20,272 nucleotides of DNA from an uncultured Collinsella sp. (GTDB lineage: Bacteria; Actinomycetota; Coriobacteriia; Coriobacteriales; Coriobacteriaceae): the NCBI GenBank assembly GCA_958427975.1, contig CAUAEH010000034.1, positions 1 to 20,272 on the forward strand. Direction: 5' to 3'. Position numbers and translations under genes: made by a program. Positions 6,013 to 15,558 of the stretch are shown piece after piece. Below the pieces are notes generated by a model. The model saw nothing but the letters and a program-made list of their open reading frames with translations, did not search any database and had not been told where the DNA came from. Within the stretch, counting starts at the first letter, position 1; each line of letters opens with the position of its first letter.

Positions 6013-6324
6013 GTGTTTCAGATAGCCGATCTGCTCGCTATCGTTGCAGGTGCCATCGCGGGCGCGATTGCCTTCCTTCCCTTTGTCTTTACGCTCAAGC
6101 CGGTTCTTGACGATAAGCAGAATGCGGACATGCTCAAGGGTATGGTGAGTCTGGCGGTCTCGGCAATCGCTCTGCTCGTCTTTACCTTGGTTGTGTTTGT
6201 GTTGTTCGGAGAGGCATTTCGCATGTTCCTCCTGGGCGAGGCGATCGGCTTCGTGGCCTTTATGGCCGCCTGCGCGGTTCGCGTCGCCAAGGCGCTACGA
6301 GATCCTCATGAGGTCGAAAGGTAA
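6013..6324 (+). CDS. atpI: Small membrane protein at the head of the atp operon (AtpI-like)
   Basis: About 103 residues with three hydrophobic segments (roughly 5-28, 40-62 and 66-88) and a charged C-terminus, RVAKALRDPHEVER. Proteins in this position, called AtpI or ATP synthase protein I, help assemble the c ring or Fo and are poorly conserved in sequence, so the name rests mainly on position and topology. I prefer GTG 6013, with GAGGA at 6003-6007; the in-frame GTG 6001 sits only three bases after AAAAAGG, too close. atpB begins three bases after its stop, implying coupling. The Asp-Asp pair (VLDDKQ) between the first two hydrophobic segments is polar and not obviously catalytic. Confidence 0.65.
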   Translation: MFQIADLLAIVAGAIAGAIAFLPFVFTLKPVLDDKQNADMLKGMVSLAVSAIALLVFTLVVFVLFGEAFRMFLLGEAIGFVAFMAACAVRVAKALRDPHEVER

Positions 6325-6327
6325 GTC

Positions 6328-7131
6328 GTGGAAATTTTTGAAAAGCTGCCTGATGAGATTAATCATCTGGTCAGCGAGTTCAGCTCCACCCCTGTCGTGG
6401 GCGATCTGAGCTGCGGCATCACGCAGTACTCGTTTTGGCTGATCGTCTCCACGATCGTGCTCCTGATCGTCCTGGCCGTGTTCAAGAAGAAGCAGACCCT
6501 GGTCCCCAAGGGCTTCTTCGTCAACGGTTTCGAGTACATCATCGAGTACGTCGAGAACGATATCGGCAAGGGCGTCGTGGGTGAGAACTGGAAGAAGCAC
6601 TTCCCGTTCCTGTGCTCGCTTTTCCTGTTCATCCTGATCAATAACATGATCGGCCTGATCCCGGGAATGAAGCCCGGCACCGGTGCAATCGGCTCCACCG
6701 CCGCGCTCGCCATCTTCGCCTTCGTGTACTTCATCTACTACGGATGCAAGGCTCACGGCGTGATCGGCTACATCAAGAGCCTCGCTCCGCAGGGCGTGAG
6801 CTTCCCGATGAACGTGCTCGTGTGGGTCGTCGAGCTTTTCTCGACCTTCCTGCGCCTCATCACGCTCGCCGTCCGTCTGTTCTGCAACATGTTCGCAGGA
6901 CACGTGGTCATGGGCTCGTTCGCCATCATGGCGAGCATGTTCATGCAGCCGCTGCTTCAGCAGGTTTCCGCGGCCCACGCCGTCGGCGCCCTGCCTTCGC
7001 TGGCCTGGCTTGCCATTCTCATCCTGATCTATGCGATCGAGCTTGTGGTCGGCGCCATCCAGGCTTACGTCTTCACGGTCCTTACCGCCGTGTATGTCTC
7101 CGAGGCAGAGGAGGTCGCGGAGGAGGAGTAG
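6328..7131 (+). CDS. atpB: F1Fo ATP synthase subunit a
   Basis: Subunit a forms the two half-channels through which protons reach the c ring. The 267-residue multi-pass protein has the essential stator arginine in VRLFCNMFAGH (Arg183), a conserved Glu169 in VVELFSTFLRL, and the last-helix motif QAYVFTVLTAVYVS with Gln245. It ends in an acidic tail, EAEEVAEEE. GTG 6328 is preceded by GAAAGG at 6317-6322, which overlaps the end of the AtpI-like gene. Length is normal for the family. A 124-base gap separates it from atpE, the longest within the operon. Confidence 0.96.
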   Translation: MEIFEKLPDEINHLVSEFSSTPVVGDLSCGITQYSFWLIVSTIVLLIVLAVFKKKQTLVPKGFFVNGFEYIIEYVENDIGKGVVGENWKKHFPFLCSLFLFILINNMIGLIPGMKPGTGAIGSTAALAIFAFVYFIYYGCKAHGVIGYIKSLAPQGVSFPMNVLVWVVELFSTFLRLITLAVRLFCNMFAGHVVMGSFAIMASMFMQPLLQQVSAAHAVGALPSLAWLAILILIYAIELVVGAIQAYVFTVLTAVYVSEAEEVAEEE

Positions 7132-7219
7132 TCTTCCGTTCGCGCCTTAAAGGTAAGGCAATTCGTTAAACCGCCGGTGCCCGTACCCATGGAGCCCGGC
7201 AGTTATAAAAAGGTTATCC

Positions 7220-7239
7220 TGCGTGAAATAAGACACGCA
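7220..7239 (+). promoter_or_regulatory. Hairpin upstream of the atpE ribosome site
   Basis: TGCGTG (7220-7225) pairs with CACGCA (7234-7239) around an 8-base loop, six bases before AAGGAGG (7245-7251). The intergenic sequence also has a GCCGG/CCGGC pair (7173-7177, 7196-7200). Such structures could act as an RNA processing or stabilising site that raises atpE expression above atpB; this is inference. Confidence 0.4.
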
Positions 7240-7255
7240 CGACAAAGGAGGAATC

Positions 7256-7450
7256 GTGGGAGTTATCGGTTACGGTCTCGGTGTTATCGGCGCTGGTCTT
7301 GCTATCGGCCTGTCTGCTCTGGGTGCTACGGGTGCTATGGCCCGTCAGCCTGAGGTCCAGGGCCGCGTGTTCACCGTCTTCATCATGGGCTCCGCTTTCG
7401 GCGAGGCTCTGGCTCTGATCGGCTTCGTTGTCGCGCTGATCGTTAAATAG
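7256..7450 (+). CDS. atpE: F1Fo ATP synthase subunit c
   Basis: Subunit c forms the rotating membrane ring that carries ions. The 64-residue protein is two hydrophobic helices joined by the polar loop RQPE (30-33), with the ion-binding carboxylate Glu50 in the second helix (SAFGEALALIGF). It is slightly shorter than the usual 70-80 residues because it has almost no N-terminal tail before the glycine-rich first helix. Ile17 lies where Na+-type rings have Gln, and Ala51 follows the Glu where they have Ser or Thr, so a proton-coupled ring is likely. GTG 7256 follows AAGGAGG, the best ribosome site in the operon. Codons favour GCT and GGT more than the neighbours do, which fits high expression. 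Confidence 0.96.
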   Translation: MGVIGYGLGVIGAGLAIGLSALGATGAMARQPEVQGRVFTVFIMGSAFGEALALIGFVVALIVK

Positions 7451-7465
7451 CACGGAGCGTCAAGT

Positions 7466-8068
7466 ATGAATCTTTCATCCCAGAAGAGCGCGATCGCACT
7501 CTCCGCGTCCGCGGCCGCGCTGCTCATGCCGGTTTCCGCGTTCGCCGAGGACGGCGCCGCCGGTGCGGACATCCTCATCCCTAAGATGGCGGAGTTCATC
7601 CCGGCGCTTATCGCCTTCCTGATTATCTGGATCGTGCTGGCCAAGGTCGCCCTGCCGGGCATCATGAAAACCATGGAGGAGCGCGGCAAGAAGATCGAGG
7701 AGAGCCTCGACGAGGCCGAGAAGACCAAGCAGGAGGCTATCGCCAAGCGCGCTGAGTCCGACTCGATCGTCACCGACGCCCGTCGTCAGGCTGCCGACAT
7801 CGTTCTCGAGGCCCGTAAGGACGCCGAGTCCGAGCGTGCCCGTATCATCGAGGCTGCTCACAAGGAGGCCGAGGAGATCATCGCCAAGGCCCATACGACC
7901 GTCGAGGACGAGCGCAAGTCCATCTACGCCGGTGCCGCGAGCTCCATCGCCGACCTGTCCGTTGCCGTCGCCACCAAGATCGTGGGCGAGGCACTCGAGG
8001 ACGATGCCGAGCAGAAGAAGCTCATCGAGCGCTACATCCAGGAAGCAGGTAGCCTGAATGCCGACTAG
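7466..8068 (+). CDS. atpF: F1Fo ATP synthase subunit b with N-terminal signal-like extension
   Basis: Subunit b is the peripheral stalk that holds the F1 head still. The 200-residue protein has one membrane helix (about 43-61, EFIPALIAFLIIWIVLAKV) followed by a long charged coiled-coil (about 68-165) rich in Glu, Lys, Arg and Ala. Residues 1-27 form an additional stretch with Lys7, a hydrophobic core and VSAFA-ED, which resembles a signal peptide cleavage site. Most b subunits start directly with the membrane helix. The usual topology, with the C-terminus in the cytoplasm, still holds if the extension is removed or forms a second helix. GGAG lies eight bases before ATG 7466. Its 3' end overlaps atpH by 11 bases. 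Confidence 0.94.
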   Translation: MNLSSQKSAIALSASAAALLMPVSAFAEDGAAGADILIPKMAEFIPALIAFLIIWIVLAKVALPGIMKTMEERGKKIEESLDEAEKTKQEAIAKRAESDSIVTDARRQAADIVLEARKDAESERARIIEAAHKEAEEIIAKAHTTVEDERKSIYAGAASSIADLSVAVATKIVGEALEDDAEQKKLIERYIQEAGSLNAD

Positions 8069-8534
8069 CCGCTATCAGGACAAGGTGCTCGAGACCTACG
8101 CGCGTTCCCTTTTGGAAGCCGCTAAGGCCGAGAACCATGTGTTCGAGGACCTCGAGATGATCGAGCGCTTGGCTTCTGCCAGCCCCGAGATCATCGCCGT
8201 GCTCGACACCATGTCCAAGCGCGACCAGCTCGACCTTCTTCCCAAGGTGGCAGCTGCCTTTAAGTATGTTGCCGAGGAAGACGAGGATGTAGTGGGCGTG
8301 ACCGTCACCACGGCGATCCCGCTCGACGACGAGCTGCGTCAAACCATCACTAAGAAATGCGAGCAGGACTTCGGCCGCAAGGTATTCCTTATCGAGCAGG
8401 TCGACCCGTCTATCGTGGGCGGCCTGGTGCTCGAGGCCCGCGGCGAGCGTCGTGACATTTCCGTCAAGACGCAGCTGCGCATCGCGCAGGAGACCCTCGC
8501 AAACTCTGCTAATTCGTACGGAGGTGAAGCCTAA
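8058..8534 (+). CDS. atpH: F1Fo ATP synthase subunit delta
   Basis: Subunit delta caps the F1 head and joins it to the b stalk. The 158-residue protein has the helical N-terminal part (YQDKVLETYARSLLEAAKAENHVFEDLEMI) and the C-terminal domain with VDPSIVGGLVLEARGERRDISVKTQLRIAQE, which matches the family's hallmark 'D..liGG..i..g....D.Si...L..l'. It is a little shorter than the usual 175-180. ATG 8058 lies inside the end of atpF, and its TAA overlaps the ATG of atpA (TAATG), so translation of three genes is linked. Confidence 0.94.
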   Translation: MPTSRYQDKVLETYARSLLEAAKAENHVFEDLEMIERLASASPEIIAVLDTMSKRDQLDLLPKVAAAFKYVAEEDEDVVGVTVTTAIPLDDELRQTITKKCEQDFGRKVFLIEQVDPSIVGGLVLEARGERRDISVKTQLRIAQETLANSANSYGGEA

Positions 8535-10132
8535 TGTCCGAAACCCTCAATGCCCAGGATATCGCCAAGAAACTGCAGGAGCAGCTCACGAGCCTCTCCG
8601 CGACGGTCGATACGCATGAGGTTTCAACGGTCGACGAGGTAGGCGACGGCATCGCGCGCGTCTCCGGCCTCAAGAGCGCCATGGCAGGCGAGCTTCTGGA
8701 GTTCAAGAGCTCCGATACCGGTGAGACCGTCTTCGGCCTTGCCCAGAACCTTGACCGTGACGAGGTCGGCGCCGTTCTGTTCGGTGCCGTCGACTCCATC
8801 AAGGAAGGCGACGAGTGCCGCACCACTGGCCGCGTTATGGATATCCCCGTGAGCCGTGCCATGCTCGGCCGCGTCGTCAATCCGCTCGGCCAGCCCATCG
8901 ACGGCCTGGGCGACATCGTCGCTACGCACCGTCGCCCCATCGAGTTCAAGGCTCCCGGCGTCATCGATCGTACCCCGGTGTGCGAGCCGGTTCAGACCGG
9001 TCTGCTCGCTATCGACTCCATGGTGCCTATTGGCCGCGGTCAGCGTGAGCTCATCATCGGTGACCGTAAGACCGGTAAGACCGCCATCGCCATCGACGCT
9101 ATCCTCAACCAGCGCGGCAAGGGCATGGTCTGCATCTATGTCGCCATCGGCCAGAAGGCCTCCACGGTTGCCAACATCCGCGAGACCCTCGCTCAGCACG
9201 GTGCGCTCGACTACACCATCATCGTTTCGGCCACCGCTGCCGATTCCGCCCCTATGCAGTACATCGCGCCTATGGCCGGTGCCGCTATTGGCGAGTTCTT
9301 TATGTACAACGGCGAGGACGGCAAGCCCGCCAGCGAGACCAACCCCGGCGGCCACGTGCTCGTCATCTACGATGACCTGTCCAAGCAGGCTGTGGCCTAC
9401 CGTCAGATGTCGCTGACGCTGCATCGTCCGCCCGGACGCGAGGCCTATCCTGGCGACATCTTCTACCTGCACTCTCGTCTGCTCGAGCGTGCCGTCAAGA
9501 TGTCCAAGAAGAACGGTTACGGCTCCATGACGGCACTGCCGATCATCGAGACCCAGGACGGCGACGTCTCGGCCTACATTCCGACCAACGTCATTTCCAT
9601 TACCGATGGTCAGATCTACCTGCAGTCCGAGCTCTTCTTCCAGGGTCAGCGCCCGGCAGTCGACGTGGGTATCTCCGTGTCCCGCGTCGGTGGCGATGCG
9701 CAGACCAAGGCCATGAAGCAGGTCGCCGGCAACCTCCGTCTGGACCTCGCTTCCTATCAGGAGCTCGCTGGCTTCACGCAGTTCGGCTCCGACCTCGACG
9801 AGGCTACTCAGAAGCAGCTGACCCACGGTGCTCGCATGACCGAGCTCCTGAAGCAGCCGCGTTACAAGCCGTTTGAGGTTGGCGAGCAGATCGTTACGCT
9901 GTTCGCTGGCAACGAGGGCTTCCTGGATGACCTGGAGATCGCCGACGTGCTGCCTTTCCGTGCCGAGCTCATCGAGTACATGGACAATGGCTTTGGTTCG
10001 CTGCTCGACAAGGTTCGCGCCAAGAAGATCGATGATGACACCAAGGCTGAGCTCTTGCGCGTCATCGGCGACTTCAAGCAGCAGTTCATGGCCAAGCACC
10101 ATTCGGATGTTTCTGGATCAGAGGAGAACTAA
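8534..10132 (+). CDS. atpA: F1 ATP synthase subunit alpha
   Basis: Alpha subunits alternate with beta in the F1 hexamer, bind nucleotide without hydrolysing it and donate the arginine finger. The 532-residue protein has the N-terminal beta barrel, the P-loop GDRKTGKT (176-183), and GISVSRVGG with the arginine finger at Arg384. The P-loop has Lys where many alpha subunits have Gln (GDRQTGKT); I recall the same change in some Gram-positive species. GGAGGTG (8520-8526) precedes the ATG, which shares one base with the atpH stop codon. Length is slightly above the usual 500-515, mainly at the C-terminus (KHHSDVSGSEEN). Confidence 0.98.
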   Translation: MSETLNAQDIAKKLQEQLTSLSATVDTHEVSTVDEVGDGIARVSGLKSAMAGELLEFKSSDTGETVFGLAQNLDRDEVGAVLFGAVDSIKEGDECRTTGRVMDIPVSRAMLGRVVNPLGQPIDGLGDIVATHRRPIEFKAPGVIDRTPVCEPVQTGLLAIDSMVPIGRGQRELIIGDRKTGKTAIAIDAILNQRGKGMVCIYVAIGQKASTVANIRETLAQHGALDYTIIVSATAADSAPMQYIAPMAGAAIGEFFMYNGEDGKPASETNPGGHVLVIYDDLSKQAVAYRQMSLTLHRPPGREAYPGDIFYLHSRLLERAVKMSKKNGYGSMTALPIIETQDGDVSAYIPTNVISITDGQIYLQSELFFQGQRPAVDVGISVSRVGGDAQTKAMKQVAGNLRLDLASYQELAGFTQFGSDLDEATQKQLTHGARMTELLKQPRYKPFEVGEQIVTLFAGNEGFLDDLEIADVLPFRAELIEYMDNGFGSLLDKVRAKKIDDDTKAELLRVIGDFKQQFMAKHHSDVSGSEEN

Positions 10133-10137
10133 GCCCC

Positions 10138-11045
10138 ATGGCCAACCTTCGCGACATTAAGAAGCGAATCTCCTCGGTTACCACGACCAAGCAGATCACG
10201 CGCACGATGGAGATGGTCTCTACGGCCAAGATTCGTCGTGCCCTCGATCGCTCCAAGCAGGCCGAGCCCTATAAGGAGGCGCTGACCGACGTCATGTTGA
10301 CGGTCGCCGGCGACGCCTCCTGTTCGGGCACCGATCCCATGCTGCAGAAGCATGAGAGCGTCAAGCATGGCCTGATTGTCGTTATTGCCTCGGACCGCGG
10401 CCTTGCCGGCGGTTTCAATACGACGGTGGAGCGCACGGCCGAAAAGCTCGCCGCTTCTTGGGCGAACGACGGCATCGAATGCGAGATCATCGCGTGCGGG
10501 CGTAAGCCGGCCACGTATTTCCGTGACCGCGCAAACGTTGTCATGCACTTTGAGGGCAACTCCTCTGAGCCCGATTTCAATCAGGCCCGCATGATCTCCT
10601 CTCATATCTGCGATGCGTATCGTGCCGGTGAGCTTGACCGTGTCGAGCTTGTCTACCACCACGCCAAGAACCGCGTGGATCAGGAGCTTCGCGTCGAGCA
10701 TCTGTTGCCGCTCGACCCCGAGATGATCGCTATGGCCCACGGTCCGCGTAAGAACGAGACCGACGCCCCTAAGCGCATCTCGTCCACGTTCGAGTTCGTG
10801 CCCTCTCCCGAGCATGTTCTCGGCAAGCTTGTGCCGTCTTATATCCTGACGGTCATCTACCAGGCCCTGATCGATTCGGCGGCTGCCGAGCAGGGTGCAC
10901 GCCGCAAGGCCATGCACTCCGCGACGGAAAACGCCACCGCGATCATCTCGACCCTTACCCGCACGTATAGTCGCGTGCGCCAGGCTTCGATCACGACCGA
11001 GATTAACGAGATCGTCGGCGGAGCCTCAGCATTGGAGGAACAGTA

Positions 11046-11046
<1 letters not shown>
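10138..11046 (+). CDS. atpG: F1 ATP synthase subunit gamma
   Basis: Gamma is the central shaft that turns inside the alpha-beta hexamer and transmits rotation from the c ring. The 302-residue protein begins MANLRDIKKRISSVTTTKQITRTMEMVSTAKIRRA and ends with SATENATAIISTLTRTYSRVRQASITTEINEIVGGASALEE. These two long terminal helices form the antiparallel coiled coil and are highly conserved. The Rossmann-like middle starts with LIVVIASDRGLAGGFN. GAGGAG at 10121-10126 is the ribosome site. Its TAA overlaps the atpD ATG by one base. Confidence 0.97.
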
Positions 11047-12500
<1,454 letters not shown>

Positions 12501-12503
12501 GTT

Positions 12504-12896
12504 ATGCGTATCCGCATCGTGTGCCCCGTGAACTGCGCCTATGAGGGCGACGCTGCGTTTGTGTCGATTCCGTCCACGGATGGCGAGTTTGGCGTTCTGC
12601 CTGCTCACTCCAGCGAGATCTGCACGATCGACCGCGGTTACGTTCGCGTTTCCGATAAGGCCATGGGCACTGTCGACCACACGTTTGCCGTGGCCGGCGG
12701 CTATGCCCAGGTTGCGGACGATGTCGTGACCGTTCTCGCCGAGCGCGCTTGCGATTTGGCGACCGTCGATGCCGACAAGCTTAAAGCTGATATTCAAGGT
12801 TTTGAAGAGAAGCTGGGTAATTTGTCGGAGGATGATGCACGCCGCGCCTACCTCTATAATGAAATCGCATGGTGTAAGCTCAAGCTTGCCCAATAG
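12504..12896 (+). CDS. atpC: F1 ATP synthase subunit epsilon
   Basis: Epsilon sits at the foot of gamma, couples the shaft to the c ring and can inhibit ATP hydrolysis. The 130-residue protein has the N-terminal beta sandwich with GEFGVLPAHSSEICTIDRG and FAVAGGYAQVADDVVTVLAE, followed by a C-terminal helical hairpin (about 87-130). The helices are less regular in charge than in E. coli epsilon. GGGGAG in the end of atpD is the probable ribosome site. It closes the operon; a terminator follows 36 bases after the stop. Confidence 0.95.
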   Translation: MRIRIVCPVNCAYEGDAAFVSIPSTDGEFGVLPAHSSEICTIDRGYVRVSDKAMGTVDHTFAVAGGYAQVADDVVTVLAERACDLATVDADKLKADIQGFEEKLGNLSEDDARRAYLYNEIAWCKLKLAQ

Positions 12897-12932
12897 TCAA
12901 ACGATTTAGCGTTCGACCATTTGCGAACACAT

Positions 12933-12971
12933 CATGCCCGGGATGGCCCAGCCATCCCGGGCATGCTTTTT
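12933..12971 (+). terminator. Intrinsic terminator of the atp operon
   Basis: CATGCCCGGGATGGC (12933-12947) pairs perfectly with GCCATCCCGGGCATG (12951-12965) around a CCA loop, followed by C and TTTTT. The 15-bp stem makes it one of the strongest terminators in the window. The murA ribosome site GAAAGGG (12972-12978) follows directly, with no room for a separate promoter in between. Confidence 0.92.
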
Positions 12972-12984
12972 GAAAGGGTAGACC

Positions 12985-14268
12985 TTGGATATTATCCGCG
13001 TTGAGGGTGGCCACGCCATCGGAGGCTCCGTGCCCGTTTCGGGCGCCAAGAACTCCGCACTCAAACTCATGGCGGCAACGCTTCTGGCGCCGGGCAAGAC
13101 GACGCTGCAGAACGTGCCCGATATTTCCGATGTCCACGTGATGGGCAAGGTGCTCAAGGGCATGGGCGCTACGATCGATGTTCTCGACGAGCACACGCTC
13201 GAGATTGATACCTCTCAGGTCGATTCTTGGGAGGCCCCCTACGAGCTCGTTGCCAAGATGCGTGCTTCCACAGCCGTGATGGGACCCCTGCTGGGTCGCT
13301 TCCATCGCGCCAAGATCGCCATGCCGGGCGGCTGCAACCTGGGTGCTCGCAAGATCGATATGCACATTCTTGGTCTCGAGGCCCTGGGCGTTGAGTTCGA
13401 TACCGCCCACGGTTACATCAACGCTAATGCGCCCCAAGGTCTGCGCGGTACCACCGTCACGCTCGAGTTCGCCAGTGTCGGTGCGACCGAGAACCTCATT
13501 ATGGCATCCGTGCGCGCGAAGGGTACCACGGTTATCGACAATGCCGCCCGCGAGCCCGAGATCGTCGATCTCGCCAACATGCTCAACGAGATGGGCGCTA
13601 AGATTGTCGGCGCCGGTACGCCTGTCGTGACCATCGAGGGCGTGGAAGAGCTGCATCCCGTTACCCATCGCGTAGTGGGCGACCGCATCGAGGCCGGCAC
13701 CTTTATCGTCGCCGGTGCGTTGATGGCCGACGATCGCGGTGTCGACGTCACGGGTTTTTGCCCCATTCACTTGGGCATGGTGCTCAAGAAGATGGAGCTC
13801 ATGGGTATCGACTGCGAGCGCGTCGAGGATGGCGTCCATGTAAACCGTGCCGAGCGTATCAAGCCGGTCGACATCCAGACGCTTCCGTTCCCCGGCTTCC
13901 CGACCGACATGCAGGCGCAGATTATGGTGCTCTCCGCCCTTGCCGATGGTAGCTCCGTTATCACCGAGAACATCTTCGAGAATCGCTTTATGTTTGCCTC
14001 TGAGCTGGTGCGCATGGGTGCCGACATTCGTATCGAGAGCCATCATGCCATGATTCATGGCGTCAAGGGCTTCTCGGGTGCACAGGTTACCTCGCCCGAT
14101 CTGCGTGGCGGAGCGGCCCTCGTCGTAGCGGGCTTGATCGCCGACGGGACGACCGAGGTTTCGGCCATCCATCACATCAAGCGCGGCTACGAGCGGTTTG
14201 TCGAAAAGCTGCAGGCGCTTGGCGCGCATGTCGAGCATGCTACCGTCCCCGATCCCGTCATCTACTAA
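12985..14268 (+). CDS. murA: UDP-N-acetylglucosamine 1-carboxyvinyltransferase MurA
   Basis: MurA transfers enolpyruvate from PEP to UDP-GlcNAc, the first committed step of peptidoglycan synthesis. The 427-residue protein has the substrate-binding Lys22-Asn23 (SGAKNSAL), the catalytic loop PGGCNLGARKIDMH with Cys117, and the family's NLIMAS and FPTDMQAQ segments. Cys117 is the residue fosfomycin attacks; species with Asp there are naturally resistant, so this enzyme should be sensitive. The start is TTG 12985, six bases after GAAAGGG, and matches the usual N-terminus (MDIIRVEGGHAIGGSVPVSGAKN). murA following atpC is a common actinobacterial arrangement. Confidence 0.97.
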   Translation: MDIIRVEGGHAIGGSVPVSGAKNSALKLMAATLLAPGKTTLQNVPDISDVHVMGKVLKGMGATIDVLDEHTLEIDTSQVDSWEAPYELVAKMRASTAVMGPLLGRFHRAKIAMPGGCNLGARKIDMHILGLEALGVEFDTAHGYINANAPQGLRGTTVTLEFASVGATENLIMASVRAKGTTVIDNAAREPEIVDLANMLNEMGAKIVGAGTPVVTIEGVEELHPVTHRVVGDRIEAGTFIVAGALMADDRGVDVTGFCPIHLGMVLKKMELMGIDCERVEDGVHVNRAERIKPVDIQTLPFPGFPTDMQAQIMVLSALADGSSVITENIFENRFMFASELVRMGADIRIESHHAMIHGVKGFSGAQVTSPDLRGGAALVVAGLIADGTTEVSAIHHIKRGYERFVEKLQALGAHVEHATVPDPVIY

Positions 14269-14280
14269 TACAGGTTGCCT

Positions 14281-15516
14281 ATGTTTAATAAAAAGCCCCT
14301 CGCGGATACCACCACCCGAAGACCCTCAACTGGTGCGCAGGCCAAGATCTACAGTCGCGATAACGTGGCTCGCTATTCCGAGCGCGCTCGTCAACGTCGC
14401 CGTAGCCACACGATTCGTCACGTCGCGCTCATTGTCGTGCTTGGCGTGCTGCTGAGTGCCACTACCGCTGCCGGCCTGTGGTTTGCCACCATTATGGGCA
14501 AGCTCGGCGATTCTAATGTCATTACCGACAATCTGCGTCGGGTTCTGGTTGACACCGATGAGGCAAAGGATCCGTTCTACGTGCTGCTTCTTGGCACCGA
14601 CGGCCGTCCGGGCGAGGATACGTATCGTGCCGACTCGATTATCCTGGCACGCATCGACCCCACGCAAAAGCAGGCGACGCTCATTTCCGTTCCGCGCGAC
14701 ACCAAGGTCGAGTACAAGGGCGAGACCATGAAGATCAACGCCTGCCATACCGTTGGCGGCGCCGAGGCCATGGTCGAGGCGGTCAACGAGCTGTGCGGTG
14801 TTCAGATTTCCCACTATGCCGAGGTCAGCTTCGACGGTATGCAGGCGCTGATTGATTCGGTTGGCGGTATCGACATTAACGCAACCGATGATGTTGACGA
14901 CCCCGAGCACCTGGATATTAAGATTACCGCTGGCCAGCAGCATATGGACGGTGCCACCGCCCTTACCTATGCCCGCTGCCGCTACACCTATGCCGACGGC
15001 GATTACACGCGCATGCGCCACCAGCGTCAGGTGCTTGGCGCCCTTGCCAACCAGATTCTCAATAACTTCGATGCCACGAAGATCTTTGGCCTGGTTAATT
15101 CGCTGTCCGATATGCTCGTAACCGATATGAGCGTTCAGGATATCGTGGCTACGGTCAACGCCATGCGCGGTATGGATGTCGACGGTATCTACTCGGCCAA
15201 CCTGCCCTCGTACGCCGACGACAGCACCATGATCGACGGTGTGAGCTACGTCTTTGTCTACGAGGACGAGCTCAAGGAAATGATGGAGCGCGTCGATGCC
15301 GGCAAGGATCCCAAGGGTCCCAACACCATGGGTCTTTCCGACGGTTCCAGCTCTACGATCGGCGACCTGAACAACAACACGTCTGACGACTACGCAAACG
15401 GTACCGCAACCTCATCGGTCAGCTCTGACGATTCCGATGACTCAAGCGATTCGAGCGATTCGGACTACTACGAAGAGCCCACCGGCGACGGCAACGGCTA
15501 CGAAGCCAACTACTAG
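14281..15516 (+). CDS. LytR-CpsA-Psr (LCP) family cell-wall glycopolymer transferase
   Basis: LCP proteins attach teichoic-acid-like or other anionic glycopolymers from a lipid carrier to peptidoglycan outside the membrane. The 411-residue protein has a basic cytoplasmic head (1-47, with RQRRRSHTIRH), one membrane helix (about 48-70), and an external LCP domain (about 98-255). The LCP domain contains LLLGTDGRPGEDTYRADSI (Asp107, Arg109, Arg116, Asp118) and SVPRDT (Arg139, Asp140), the polyprenyl-phosphate-binding residues. The C-terminal 50 residues are low complexity and rich in Ser, Asp, Asn and Tyr. ATG 14281 follows CAGG; an in-frame TTG two codons earlier is less likely. It starts 12 bases after murA, so the two are probably cotranscribed. 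Confidence 0.93.
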   Translation: MFNKKPLADTTTRRPSTGAQAKIYSRDNVARYSERARQRRRSHTIRHVALIVVLGVLLSATTAAGLWFATIMGKLGDSNVITDNLRRVLVDTDEAKDPFYVLLLGTDGRPGEDTYRADSIILARIDPTQKQATLISVPRDTKVEYKGETMKINACHTVGGAEAMVEAVNELCGVQISHYAEVSFDGMQALIDSVGGIDINATDDVDDPEHLDIKITAGQQHMDGATALTYARCRYTYADGDYTRMRHQRQVLGALANQILNNFDATKIFGLVNSLSDMLVTDMSVQDIVATVNAMRGMDVDGIYSANLPSYADDSTMIDGVSYVFVYEDELKEMMERVDAGKDPKGPNTMGLSDGSSSTIGDLNNNTSDDYANGTATSSVSSDDSDDSSDSSDSDYYEEPTGDGNGYEANY

Positions 15517-15517
15517 A

Positions 15518-15545
15518 GTTACGCGGTTTTACCAAACCGCGTAAC
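15518..15545 (+). terminator. Hairpin after the LCP gene, probable terminator
   Basis: GTTACGCGGTTT (15518-15529) pairs perfectly with AAACCGCGTAAC (15534-15545) around TACC, two bases after the LCP stop codon. No T-run follows, so it may work together with the next structure (ending in GGGTTTT at 15658). Confidence 0.7.
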
Positions 15546-15558
15546 CGCTTGACGCTGC

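Noticed and set aside
8624..10102. A 492-codon minus-strand frame opposite atpA
   Set aside because: A shadow of atpA codon usage; no recognisable protein and no ribosome site.
12880..14238. A 452-codon minus-strand frame opposite murA
   Set aside because: The plus-strand MurA is complete with catalytic Cys117, and the antisense product has no family resemblance.
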